Positions 7,858-16,637 of a stretch of DNA of 64,000 nucleotides are shown piece by piece (position 1 is the stretch's first letter; each line of letters opens with the position of its first letter). A program made the position numbers and the translations under genes. The notes under the pieces are model-generated. The model saw only the letters and a program-made list of their open reading frames with translations. It was not told where the DNA came from and did no database searches. This DNA comes from Planotetraspora silvatica (GTDB lineage Bacteria > Actinomycetota > Actinomycetes > Streptosporangiales > Streptosporangiaceae), in contig NZ_BOOQ01000032.1 of the NCBI RefSeq assembly GCF_016863315.1, positions 62,001-126,000 of the forward strand. The letters run 5' to 3'.

Positions 7858-8865
7858 ATGACGGAGACGACGGCACCAACCGGGATCCGGCTGACCCAGT
7901 ACGCGCACGGCGGCGGTTGCGCGTGCAAGATCCCACCCGGCGAGCTGGAGATCATGGTCTCCGGCCTCCTCATCGGCTCCGAACCGCCCGGCGACCTGCT
8001 GATCGGGCTGGACGACGGAGACGACGCCGCCGTGGTCCGGATCGAGGGCGGCCGTGCGGTCGTCGCGACGGCCGACTTCTTCACCCCCGTCGTGGACGAC
8101 CCGTACGACTGGGGGCGGATCGCCGCGGCCAACGCGCTGTCGGACGTCTACGCGGTGGGCGGCGAGCCGCTCGTCGCGGTCAACCTGCTGGGCTGGCCCC
8201 GGGACACCCTGCCGCTCGAACTGGCCAGAGAGGTCCTGCGCGGGGGCCTCGACGTGGCTCTCAAGGCGGGATGCCACGTGGCCGGCGGCCACAGCGTCGA
8301 CGATCCCGAGCCCAAGTACGGCATGGCGGTGACGGGCCTGGCCGATCCCGGCCGGCTGCTGCGCATCGACGGAGGCCGAGCCGGGCTGCCGATCTCGCTG
8401 TCCAAGCCGCTCGGGGTGGGCGTGTTGAACTCCAGGCACAAGGCCACCGGAGAGGTCTTCCCCCAGGCCGTCGCCGCGATGACCACGCTGAACGCGGACG
8501 CCTCCCGGGCCGCTCTGGCCGCGGGAGCGCGGTGCGCCACGGACGTCACCGGATTCGGCCTGCTTGCGCACCTCTACAAGCTGGCCAGGGCGAGCGGCGT
8601 CACAGCGGTGGTCGACGTGGCCGCCGTGCCGTACCTGGAGGGTGCCCGCGAGGCCCTGCGGGACGGCTACGTGAGCGGCGGCACCCGACGCAACCTGGCC
8701 TGGGTGGAGCCCCACCTGGACGCCGGCCGGGTGGGGGGCGACGAACTGCTGCTGCTCGCCGACGCGCAGACGTCCGGCGGGCTGCTGGTCGTGGGCGAGA
8801 TCCCCGGCGCGCCCGTCATCGGGGAGCTCGTCCCCAGGGAAGGCGCGCCCCTGCGCCTGCGGTGA
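7858..8865 (+). CDS. selD: Selenide, water dikinase SelD (selenophosphate synthetase)
   Basis: A 335-residue protein that makes selenophosphate from selenide and ATP, the Se donor for SelA. The catalytic N-terminal segment TQYAHGGGCACKIPP has Cys21, Cys23 and Lys24, so it is a Cys form, not a selenoprotein. GLDDGDDAAVVR is the nucleotide/metal Asp-rich motif. ADFFTPVVDDPYDWGRIAAA and GGHSVDDPEPKYG follow, as in E. coli SelD. The start is set by alignment to the family; an in-frame extension runs upstream through the tandem repeat and is rejected. GGAGGAGCGCGGC is the Shine-Dalgarno region. Confidence 0.97.
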   Translation: MTETTAPTGIRLTQYAHGGGCACKIPPGELEIMVSGLLIGSEPPGDLLIGLDDGDDAAVVRIEGGRAVVATADFFTPVVDDPYDWGRIAAANALSDVYAVGGEPLVAVNLLGWPRDTLPLELAREVLRGGLDVALKAGCHVAGGHSVDDPEPKYGMAVTGLADPGRLLRIDGGRAGLPISLSKPLGVGVLNSRHKATGEVFPQAVAAMTTLNADASRAALAAGARCATDVTGFGLLAHLYKLARASGVTAVVDVAAVPYLEGAREALRDGYVSGGTRRNLAWVEPHLDAGRVGGDELLLLADAQTSGGLLVVGEIPGAPVIGELVPREGAPLRLR

Positions 8866-8879
8866 CCTCCGTCGCGGCG

Positions 8880-9848
8880 CTACGGCGTGTCCGGGCCGCC
8901 CTCCTGGTCGGGGACGGCGACGAGCCTTCGCCCCGTGGCGCGGTCTCGCTGTGGGACCACGGTGTACTTCGGGTCGAGCGCCGACGCCTTGCCTGCCGCC
9001 AGCATGCCGAATCGGGTGCACAACGCGCCCGCGGTGATGGCCAGGCCGGACATGGCGGTGAGCGTGCGGCTGCGCCCGGCGACCGTGGCCAGCAGCCCGC
9101 CTGCCAGAGTCAGAGCCCGCGACGCCTTGATGAGAAGGCCCGCCCTGCCCTGGTGGTACGGCTCGCCCTCCAGGCCGAGACGCCGTTCGATGATCGCCGC
9201 CGCGGTGGTCTCCATGACGGCCCCCAGGGCCGCCGCCACCCTGGCCGGCGCCGCCTCGGCGCGCGGAGTCGTCAGCATGCCGGCCGCCCCCGCGCTCGCC
9301 AGGGCGCTGCCCGCGAACAGGAAGGGCATCTCGCGCCGGGCGGCATGCCAGGCGGGCACGGCGGTGTCCGCGAGGAGCACTCCGGTGTAGGTGGCCATGA
9401 CGGGGCCGGTCAGGGCGCTCGCCATGACCGCCGCATCCCCCGCGAGGGGCAGCAGTCCGGTCAGCGCCGAGGCGGCGCCTGCCGCCGTCAGACCGCCGTG
9501 TACGGCGAGGGTCCACGAGCCGACGCTCATCGGGGAGGTGACCTTGAAGACGCGCAACATGTTGAGGAACCGCTCGGGTCTGCCCAACTCGGCGACGAGG
9601 AGCCCCGATCCCAGGCCGGCCCCGGCGAAGGCGGTCATCCTCGCGGCGAAGGCGAGGCGGTCGTGCCCGGAGAAGCGGGCCGCGGCGGCGACCACCGAGG
9701 AGGCCCCGGACAGCCCGCCCAGATAGAGGTAGACCGGCATGTGGGGTTCGTGCCAGACCGGAGGCTTCAGGACCGGCTGCCCGTAGTAGGAGCGGAACTC
9801 GGCCTCGGGAACCGTCACCGCGGGGTCGCCGCCGCGCCCGGCCCTCAT
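8880..9848 (-). CDS. NrfD/PsrC-like membrane subunit of formate dehydrogenase
   Basis: A 322-residue integral membrane protein of the polysulfide reductase NrfD family. About eight to nine hydrophobic segments are visible. SYYGQPVLKPPVWHEPHMPV near the N-terminus and the PERFLNMLRVFKVTSPMSVGSW segment (split here as PERFLNMLRV and TSPMSVGSW) are typical. It anchors the complex and passes electrons to the quinone pool without haem, unlike the FdnI cytochrome. The start ATG at 9848 overlaps the stop of the Fe-S subunit gene (ATGA). A longer frame to 10517 only reads antisense-like sequence over that gene. It converges with selD, 14 bp apart. Confidence 0.9.
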   Translation of the reverse strand: MRAGRGGDPAVTVPEAEFRSYYGQPVLKPPVWHEPHMPVYLYLGGLSGASSVVAAAARFSGHDRLAFAARMTAFAGAGLGSGLLVAELGRPERFLNMLRVFKVTSPMSVGSWTLAVHGGLTAAGAASALTGLLPLAGDAAVMASALTGPVMATYTGVLLADTAVPAWHAARREMPFLFAGSALASAGAAGMLTTPRAEAAPARVAAALGAVMETTAAAIIERRLGLEGEPYHQGRAGLLIKASRALTLAGGLLATVAGRSRTLTAMSGLAITAGALCTRFGMLAAGKASALDPKYTVVPQRDRATGRRLVAVPDQEGGPDTP

Positions 9849-10615
9849 CGCCGGCTCCCCAGGAAGCACGCCGCCACGGCGCCGACCAGGGCGACCGCGG
9901 CCCCGCCCGCCCACCGCCACATCTCCGGAAGGTCGCGCGTGGTGACGACCGGATCCGGCGGCAGTCCATAGGTCTCCGGCTCGTCCAGCAGCAGGAAGAA
10001 CGCCCCGGCGCCGCCGACGCCGTCGTCGGGGCTGTCGCCGTACAGGCGGGCCTCGGCCACGCCGTCCGCATGCAGCCGTTCGAGGCGGGCCGCGGCCCGC
10101 TCCCGCAACTCGTCGAGCGGGCCGAACTGGATCGAGTCGGTCGGGCATGCCTTGGCGCAGGCCGGCTCCAGGCCTCCCCGTTGCCGGTCGTAGCACATCG
10201 TGCACTTCCACGCCCGGCCGTCGCGCTCCCTTCGGTCGATCACGCCGTACGGGCAGGCGGGCACGCAGTAACCGCAGCCGTTGCAGATGTCCGCCTGCAC
10301 CACCACCGTGTCGAACTCCGTGCGGAACAACGCGCCCGTGGGGCACACGTCCAGGCAGGCCGCATGAGTGCAGTGCTTGCACACGTCCGACGACATCAGC
10401 CACCGGTCGTCCTGCTCGATGAACGCGACGTGCCGCCAGGTGTCGGCGCCGAGCTGCCCGGTGTTGTCGTACGAGGTCGCCCGGAAGACGAACCCGTCGT
10501 CGGGTACGCCGTTCCACTCCTTGCAGGCCACCTCACAGGCCTTGCAGCCGATGCAGATCGACGTGTCGGTGAAGAAACCGACCCTCGTGGGTCTCGTCTC
10601 GGCCTCTTGTGTCAC
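9845..10615 (-). CDS. Formate dehydrogenase Fe-S subunit (four [4Fe-4S] clusters)
   Basis: A ferredoxin-like electron-transfer subunit, 256 residues from the chosen GTG. Four cysteine clusters are visible: CIGCKACEVACKEWN (Cys21, 24, 27, 31), CKHCTHAACLDVCP, CNGCGYCVPACPYG and CTMCYDRQ...CAKACP. A single hydrophobic C-terminal segment (WAGGAAVALVGAVAACFLG) anchors it. It is homologous to FdnH/FdhB. The open frame continues to 10810, but the extra 65 residues are low-complexity and Arg-rich, so I place the start at the GTG that begins VTQEAETRPTRVGFF. Its catalytic partner gene lies 1.8 kb upstream, separated by an opposite-strand gene, so beta and NrfD probably have their own promoter in 10616-10987. 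Confidence 0.9.
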   Translation of the reverse strand: MTQEAETRPTRVGFFTDTSICIGCKACEVACKEWNGVPDDGFVFRATSYDNTGQLGADTWRHVAFIEQDDRWLMSSDVCKHCTHAACLDVCPTGALFRTEFDTVVVQADICNGCGYCVPACPYGVIDRRERDGRAWKCTMCYDRQRGGLEPACAKACPTDSIQFGPLDELRERAAARLERLHADGVAEARLYGDSPDDGVGGAGAFFLLLDEPETYGLPPDPVVTTRDLPEMWRWAGGAAVALVGAVAACFLGSRR

Positions 10616-10987
10616 AAAGAGCCCCCTGCCGATGACTGTGCGAGTTTTCGAATGAATCTGGGAGAAACGCTTAAGAGCGCCGAGACTGAGTGTTGACCGC
10701 CTCGCCGCGAAGGTTCGCTCTCGAAGAGCTCTCCGTCCGCCGCATGCTTCGCGGGCTGGAAACGTCAGGAGCCCTTCTTGTGCACGTTGCCCGAGGCCCA
10801 GGAGCGACAAACCTCTACGGGATCGTCATGCCGGCGGCCCCAACCGACTGACGAACAGGCCTCAGAGCCGCTGCGTAACGGCATCCGCGCTTTCTTCGCA
10901 CCGGCGAAGCCCGCAAATAAAGGCGGCCGTTCTGTCATCGGCGATGTGTAAGATCATCGCCTCATCCCCCAAGACAAAGGCAACCAA
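10616..10987. other. Divergent intergenic region, 372 bp
   Basis: This gap separates the Fe-S subunit gene (minus strand) from a secreted-protein gene (plus strand). It must hold the promoters of both. It contains stretches richer in A/T around 10630-10700 and 10890-10985, but I see no convincing -35/-10 pair and no RNA gene. Confidence 0.5.
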
Positions 10988-12355
10988 TTGCGACGCATGA
11001 TCTTCAGCGCGCTCGTCGGCGTCGCGGTCACGCTCACCCTGGCCGCCCCCGCACGCGCTGACACTGCGGACCAAGCGAAAATTCAGACGGTCCTCGACTT
11101 GCAGGCCACGCCTCACACCCTGGACCAGGCGCACCCGTCCGCGGCCGTCAGCGGAAAGGTGACCGACCAGGCGACCGGGAATCCGGTTCCGAATGCGCCG
11201 GTCAACCTCGGCGCCAACGGAGGGTCGGTGAACGCGACGGCCGTGACCGACCAGGCCGGTGAGTTCACCGCAACGTACACCGTCAACACCCGGCCGTACG
11301 TCGACGACAGCGCGCACACGGTCTCCGCCTATGTGTACGAGACCGATGAGTTCCTGCCGAGCGACAGCAAGGTCGTCGTCTTCACGGTGAACACGACGCC
11401 GACCAGGCTGACGCTCACCGCCGATCGCAGCAAGGCCGACTACGGCCAGCCGATCAAACTCAGCGGCACGCTCACGGCATCGGGTGCCGCTGTGTCCGGC
11501 AAGACCGTGACGATCACTCCGAGTCCTGACTACCCGGCATCGTGCAACGTCTACGACACCGCGCCGGTCACGGCTTCGGTACGGAGCGACGGCACGTTCT
11601 CGACGACGGTGAAGCCCCGCTGCGGCGTGCTCTCCTACACCGCTTCGCTGACCGCCCAAGGCTGGTACGAGCAGGCAAGCGCGACGACGGGTGGCACGCG
11701 GATCCGGCAGGCCGTCGACATCCAGATCGGCCCGGCGATCACGAAGGATGGGAACGTAAACGTCAGCGGCTCGATCCACGAACGGTACGCCTTCGGGAGT
11801 TTCAAGGGGCGCACGATCCTGCTCCAGTACAGTCCCGGGAGCTACGCGAAGGCCTCCGGCAAGTGGACCACCAAGAAGACTCTCAAAATCCAGTACGACA
11901 ATTCCTTCCATTATTCGTTCCCTCACTTCAACCAGTCCGGCTACTGGCGAGCGCAGATCGCCGCATCCGGCAACACACTGGCCGCGACGAGCCCGGTAAA
12001 GAAAGCCTGGCGCTGGAACACGCATTTCGCCGGCGTGAAGCTCAGCACGAAGAAGACCACCTTCCGGCACAAGCTGACCATCGGCGGCCAGCTCATCCGC
12101 TCGGTCGCCACCAACCACGGAAACAGCTATAAGCAGATCGGCTTCGCCAAGCAGCGGGTGCAGATCGGCTTCACCTGCAACAACCGCAAGAACGTCTGGT
12201 ACACCGACAACGGCTGGGTCACGACCGACTCGCATGGCCGGTTCAAGAAGACCATCAGGGCCTACTGCACCGGCAAGATGTTCGTCATCTACTGGGGCGG
12301 CTCGGACACCTACCGCACCGACTCGAAGAACCTCCCGATCACAGTGAAGGGCTGA
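10988..12355 (+). CDS. Secreted multi-domain beta-sandwich (Ig-like / CarboxypepD_reg-like) protein
   Basis: A 455-residue exported protein with signal peptide MRRMIFSALVGVAVTLTLAAPARA and no membrane anchor. Residues ~45-120 look like a carboxypeptidase-regulatory/Ig-like fold (SGKVTDQATGNPVPNAPVNL, then TDQAGEFTATYTV). Residues ~130-215 are a second Ig-like repeat (LTLTADRSKADYGQPIKLSG). The C-terminal half is Lys/Tyr/Trp-rich with paired Cys. No enzyme motif is seen. The TTG start has AAAGG 7 nt upstream; an ATG nine bases later is possible. It is transcribed against the formate dehydrogenase genes and separates the catalytic gene from the beta/NrfD genes. Confidence 0.8.
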   Translation: MRRMIFSALVGVAVTLTLAAPARADTADQAKIQTVLDLQATPHTLDQAHPSAAVSGKVTDQATGNPVPNAPVNLGANGGSVNATAVTDQAGEFTATYTVNTRPYVDDSAHTVSAYVYETDEFLPSDSKVVVFTVNTTPTRLTLTADRSKADYGQPIKLSGTLTASGAAVSGKTVTITPSPDYPASCNVYDTAPVTASVRSDGTFSTTVKPRCGVLSYTASLTAQGWYEQASATTGGTRIRQAVDIQIGPAITKDGNVNVSGSIHERYAFGSFKGRTILLQYSPGSYAKASGKWTTKKTLKIQYDNSFHYSFPHFNQSGYWRAQIAASGNTLAATSPVKKAWRWNTHFAGVKLSTKKTTFRHKLTIGGQLIRSVATNHGNSYKQIGFAKQRVQIGFTCNNRKNVWYTDNGWVTTDSHGRFKKTIRAYCTGKMFVIYWGGSDTYRTDSKNLPITVKG

Positions 12356-12389
12356 CGCGCTCAGTCCGCGACCCTGTTCCGCTCTTCGC

Positions 12390-12427
12390 GATGGCCCCGA
12401 GCGCCCAAGCAGGCGCTCGGGGCCATC
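12390..12427. terminator. Bidirectional terminator hairpin (16-bp perfect stem)
   Basis: GATGGCCCCGAGCGCC pairs perfectly with GGCGCTCGGGGCCATC around a 6-nt loop. It lies between the convergent ends of the secreted-protein gene and the formate dehydrogenase catalytic gene. There is no long T-tract, as is common in high-GC actinobacteria. Confidence 0.85.
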
Positions 12428-12435
12428 ACTGTGAA

Positions 12436-15400
12436 TCAGCCATGCCGGTACTCCTCGATCAGGTCGAGCAGGGCCTGCCCTCGGGGCCGCCTGCCCGGCA
12501 GGACGGCACAGGTGCCGGCCTTGCTCTCCTGGATGTAGACGTTCGGATCGAGCACGACCGGCAGCAGGTCGTTCACGATGTCTCCTGTCACCAGTCCGCC
12601 ACCGCCGTAACCCCAGTGGTACGGCATGACCACCTGGTGGATGATCTGCCTCTGCACGCGCAGCGGCCTGACCCGCTCGGTCACCAGCACGCGGGCCTCG
12701 ATCGCCGTACGGCTGGTCACGATCGTCGCCCAGCCGCCGTTGACCAGCCCCACCTCGGCGGCGAGCTGCGGCGACACCTCGCAGAACAGCTCCGGCTGCA
12801 GCTCGGCGAGGTACGCCAGCGACCTGCTCATGGCGCCCGCCGTGTGGTGCTCGGTCAGCCGGGAGGTCGTGAACACATAGGGGAACCGCGCCGACCCCGG
12901 CGGGTTGTACGGATTCTCCGGCCGGTCGTAGGTTCGCCGCGCCGGGTTGGACTGCCTGCCGTACAAGGTGTTGAGGACGGGCGACTCGTGCGGCTCGTAG
13001 TGCGCGGGGAGTGGCCCGTCGGAGAGCCCGGACGGCACGTAGAGCCAGCCCTTGCCGTCCGACTGCATGATGAACGGGTCGGTTCCCGCCAGGGCCGCCT
13101 CGGCGCGGGCGCCGTCGGGCGGCTCGTAGTCCGGCGGCTTGCGCAGATCGAAGTCCGGCACGTCGTGGCCGGTCCATTCGCCCTTCTCCGCGTCCCACCA
13201 GATGTACGCCTTGCGCTCGCTCCAGGGCCGGCCGTCGGGATCGGCCGACGCCCGGTTGTAGAGGATGCGCCGATTGGCCGGCCATGCCCAGCCCCACTCG
13301 GGCGCGACCCACGACTGGCGGCTCCCCGGCTCGCGCCTGGCCGCCTGGTTGACCTCGTCCGCGTAGACGCCGCAGTAGATCCAGCAGCCGCACCGCGTCG
13401 ACCCGTCGGGCGCCAGCTCACGATAGGACGACAGCGCGCGCCCGTCGGGCCCGGTGCCGTTGATCTCCCGGAGCACGGCCTCCGCGGACGGATCGCGATG
13501 CTCGCCCATCTCGGGATAGTCCCAGGTCAGCTCTCTGGCCGGCCGGTCGATCTCGTCGTCGCCCAGACGCTGCCTGATGCGCTTGCCGAGGTGGTAGTAG
13601 AACCACAGGTCGCTGCGGCACTCGCCGAGCGGATCGAGCGCCTTCTCCCGCCATTGGAGGAGCCGCTGGGTGTTGGTGAACGTGCCCTCCTTCTCGACGT
13701 GGCTGGCGGCGGGCAGGAAGAAGACCTCGGTGGCGATGTCCCCGGTGCGCAACTCGCCGGTCTCCAGCTCGGGCCCGTCCTTCCAGAACGTGGCCGTCTC
13801 GACCAGGGTCAGGTCACGCACGACGAGCCAGTCGAGGTTGGCCAGGCCGAGGCGCTGCGCCTTGCCGTTGGCGGAACCGACCGCGGGGTTCTCCCCGATG
13901 ACGAAGTACCCCTTCACGGTGCCGTCGATCTGGCCCATCACCGTGGCGTAGTGACCGTGGTCGCCGGTGAGCCGGGGCAGGTAGTCGAAGCAGAAGTCGT
14001 TGTCCTCGGTGGCGGCGTCGCCCCACCACGACTTGAGCAGGCTGACCAGGTAGGAGCGCCTGTTGCCCCAGTAGCCGGTGTCGGCGCCCTCCATTTCGAG
14101 GTAGTGGGCCAGGTCCTCGTGCCGGTGCGCGTGCGGCATCGCGATGTATCCCGGCAGCAGGTTGAACAACGTCGGGATGTCGGTGGATCCCTGGATGCTG
14201 GCGTGGCCGCGCAGCGCCATGATTCCGCCGCCGGGGCGGCCCATGTTGCCGAGCAGGAGCTGGAGGATGGCCGACGCCCTGATGTACTGCGCACCCACCG
14301 AGTGCTGCGTCCAGCCGACCGAGTAGACCCACGCGGTGGTGCGCTCACGCCCGGAGTTGGCCGTGATCGCCTCGGCCAGCTCGGCGAAGTCCTCCGGTGG
14401 GATCCCGCACAGCTCGTCGACCATCTCCGGCGTGTAGCGGGCGAAGTGACGCTTCAGGATCTGGAGGACGCAGCGCGGATGCCGCAACGTCGGGTCGGAG
14501 GGCGGCCGGGCGGACGCCCCCGCTCCGCGCGCCCCGTAGGAGTCGGCTCCGGCGGCCTCGGCCTCGCTCTCCTCGTCCCCCTCGTAGGCCCAGCTCGACG
14601 GGTCGTACCTGTGAGTCTCCGGATCGAAGCCCGAGAACAGGCCGTCCAGGTCCTCGGTGTCCTGGAAGCGCTTCGACACGAGCGTGGCCGCGTTGGTGTA
14701 GGCCAGCACGTACTCACGGAAGTAGAGCTCGTTGCTCAGCACATGGTTGATCAGTGCGCCGAGCAGCACGATGTCCGATCCCGCCCGGATCGGCAGGTAG
14801 CGGTCGGCGACCGCGCTCGTCCGCGAGAAGCGCGGATCGATGTGGAAGACCTTCGCCCCCCGCAGGCGCGCCTCCATCACCCACTGGAACCCCACGGGAT
14901 GGCATTCGGCCATGTTGGAGCCCTGGATGACGATGCAGTCAGCGCCCGCCAGGTCCTGCTGGAAGGACGTCGCGCCGCCGCGCCCGAAGCTGGTCCCCAG
15001 ACCGGGGACGGTGGAGGAGTGTCATATGCGCGCCTGGTTCTCGACCTGGATCGCGCCCAGGGCGGTGTACAGCTTCTTCATCAGGTAGTTCTCTTCGTTG
15101 TCGAGCGTCGCCCCGCCCAGGCCGGCGATGCCCAGCGTCCGCCGCACCTCCTTGCCCTCGTGCGTCTCCTGCCACGTCTCCCGCCGGGTACGGACGACCC
15201 GGTCGGCGATCATGTCCATCGCGGTCTCGAGGTCGAGCCGCTCCCACTCGGTGCCGTACGGCCGGCGGTAGAGGACCTGGGTCTGGCGGCCGGGGTGGGT
15301 CACGAGCTGCTTGCTCGCCGAGCCCTTGGGGCACAGCCGACCGCGCGAGATGGGCGAGCCGGGGTCTCCCTCGATCTGGCTGACCTTGCCGTCCTTGACG

Positions 15401-15582
15401 TAGACGAGCTGGCCGCAGCCGACCGCGCAGTAGGGGCAGACCGATCGGGCGACCGTGTCGGCCTCCTCGGTGCGGGGCCGCAGGGCGTCGGTCCGCGCCG
15501 AGCGCGCGGCGTCACGCCTGCCGTCCTCGCCCTTAAGCTGCCGGATCACCGGCCAGCGGGAGATCCACCCACCGTCCGCCAT
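12436..15582 (-). CDS. Selenocysteine-containing formate dehydrogenase catalytic subunit (Sec at UGA 15022-15024)
   Basis: One 1048-residue molybdopterin oxidoreductase read through an in-frame TGA at codon 187. Without Sec decoding it appears as two frames, 15582-15022 and one starting near 14913. The N-terminal [4Fe-4S] motif is Cys49, Cys52, Cys56, Cys84 with Lys86 (RLCPKGSAS). NQARI-Sec-HSSTVPGLGTSFGRG is the exact formate dehydrogenase active-site signature, Sec followed by His188. The conserved GWTQHSVGAQYIRASAILQL and GNMGRPGGGIMALRGHAS follow (about residues 430-470). The C-terminal MopB-binding domain is complete. I see no Tat twin-arginine signal at the N-terminus (MADGGWISRWPVIRQLKGED), unlike E. 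coli FdnG, so the subunit probably faces the cytoplasm. It ends 9 bp from the terminator. Confidence 0.95.
14993..15024 (-). promoter_or_regulatory. SECIS element with UGA codon
   Basis: Reading the minus strand, TGA (15024-15022) is followed after 12 nt by the stem GTCCCC (15009-15004), loop GGTCT (15003-14999) and GGGGAC (14998-14993). The stem is six perfect G-C/A-U pairs. The five-base loop is the same as the GGUCU loop of E. coli fdhF SECIS, which SelB contacts, and the 12-nt spacing matches the ~11 nt of fdhF. This is direct sequence support for selenocysteine insertion. Confidence 0.93.
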
Positions 15583-15687
15583 GATGCGTGTCTTGCCCCA
15601 CTTTGACCGCTGTTAACCGGCCAGCCGATTCCGGCGACTTTCCAGGTCAGGCACCCAGGCAGGCGGTCCACCCGGCGGCTCTCCCGG

Positions 15688-16116
15688 TCAGGCGGCCCAG
15701 GGGAACGGCGCCACGTCAGGCTCGACCCAGCCGCTGCGCGCCTCGGGGGCCGCCAGGGTGGCGGACCGGTAGTGCCTGGTGAGGAGTCGTTTGTCCAGCA
15801 ACGCGGGATGCCGCTCCACGAAGACGTCGAACTCCGGGCGGTCCGGTTCGGTGACGACGTGATGGGCGACGAGCTCGACCCAGGCCCGCGAGACGGTCTG
15901 GTGGTATTTCTGCGGCGCCTTCTCATACGCGGTGATCTGCCGGAGCCAGCCGCAGACCTTCTCGACGGCCTCGGGCATGCCATGTCGGTGCACGGCGACG
16001 AAGGCGAGATGGATGTGCTGCCGGTGCCCGAAGGCGCCGTCGGGGCCGAGGATGCCGGAAAGGATCTCCGCCAGCCCGGAATCGTGTGTGGTCGCGTCGT
16101 GATGCGTGCGGTCCAT
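15688..16116 (-). CDS. Conserved hypothetical protein (His-rich, MarR operon partner)
   Basis: A 142-residue soluble protein. The N-terminal half has an HRQHIHLAFVAVHRHG motif, with several His near residues 31-45, and a WLRQITAYEKAPQKYHQT segment. Such a His pattern could bind a metal, but I do not recognise the function. It follows the MarR gene with a one-base stop/start overlap (TGATG), so the pair is an operon and the regulator may control it. Its end is 105 bp from the formate dehydrogenase start; that gap would carry the formate dehydrogenase promoter. Confidence 0.8.
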   Translation of the reverse strand: MDRTHHDATTHDSGLAEILSGILGPDGAFGHRQHIHLAFVAVHRHGMPEAVEKVCGWLRQITAYEKAPQKYHQTVSRAWVELVAHHVVTEPDRPEFDVFVERHPALLDKRLLTRHYRSATLAAPEARSGWVEPDVAPFPWAA

Positions 16117-16541
16117 CAGGAGACCTCCTGCAGCGCGGTGATGACAGCGTGGTAACCGGCCAGTTGCTGAGGGGGCAGGCCGGCGAGCGCCCGGGCTTCG
16201 AGGCCGGAGACGGCGGCGCTCACCTGGGCGGCGACCCCCCGGCCCTGCTCCGTCAGAGCCAGGCGGAATGATCGGCGGTCGTTCGGGTCGAGTTCCCGGG
16301 TGAGCAGGCCTCGCCGTTCCAGGCGGTCCAGGACGCCCGTCAACGTGGTCGCCCGGGTCCCGGTGTCCGCGCTGAGTGCCCGGACGTTGCGTGCCCGGCC
16401 GTCGCCGAGGTTCGCGAGTGTGTTGATCTCGGAGGGCGTCAAGTCGAGATCGGCGAGGGCGGCGGTCAGCGCGTGCAAGGTGCGGTGGGTCGCTCTCTGC
16501 AGGGCCAACAATGCCGACGATTCACCGCTTTCGGATATCAC
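16116..16541 (-). CDS. MarR family transcriptional regulator
   Basis: A 141-residue MarR-type regulator. The winged HTH is visible in residues ~35-100: LTPSEINTLANLGDG, VRALSADTGTRATTLTGVLD, and the wing LTRELDPNDRRSFRLALTEQG with its DxR motif. The GTG start has a TATAGT -10-like hexamer only 8 nt upstream on the minus strand, so the transcript may be leaderless. It is divergent from a GNAT gene with a 96-bp gap where an operator would be expected, and is coupled to the hypothetical gene that follows. Confidence 0.92.
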   Translation of the reverse strand: MISESGESSALLALQRATHRTLHALTAALADLDLTPSEINTLANLGDGRARNVRALSADTGTRATTLTGVLDRLERRGLLTRELDPNDRRSFRLALTEQGRGVAAQVSAAVSGLEARALAGLPPQQLAGYHAVITALQEVS

Positions 16542-16637
16542 GACATTGGACTATACGGGAACGAACCATCTCGGAGCACCCCTTTTCCCGGGGCCGCTCA
16601 GCACAATGCTCCAGATCAACGGGAAGAAAGGGCTGTT

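Noticed and set aside
10616-10810. N-terminal extension of the formate dehydrogenase Fe-S subunit
   Set aside because: The added 65 residues are Arg/Leu-rich with no similarity; a GTG with GGGGGC upstream fits the family start.
15022-15024. TGA read as a nonsense mutation making a formate dehydrogenase pseudogene
   Set aside because: It lies exactly at the Sec position and is followed by a proper SECIS; the Sec machinery is present.
12391-15606. A 1071-aa plus-strand frame over the formate dehydrogenase gene
   Set aside because: Antisense shadow; the minus strand has complete formate dehydrogenase motifs and the SECIS.
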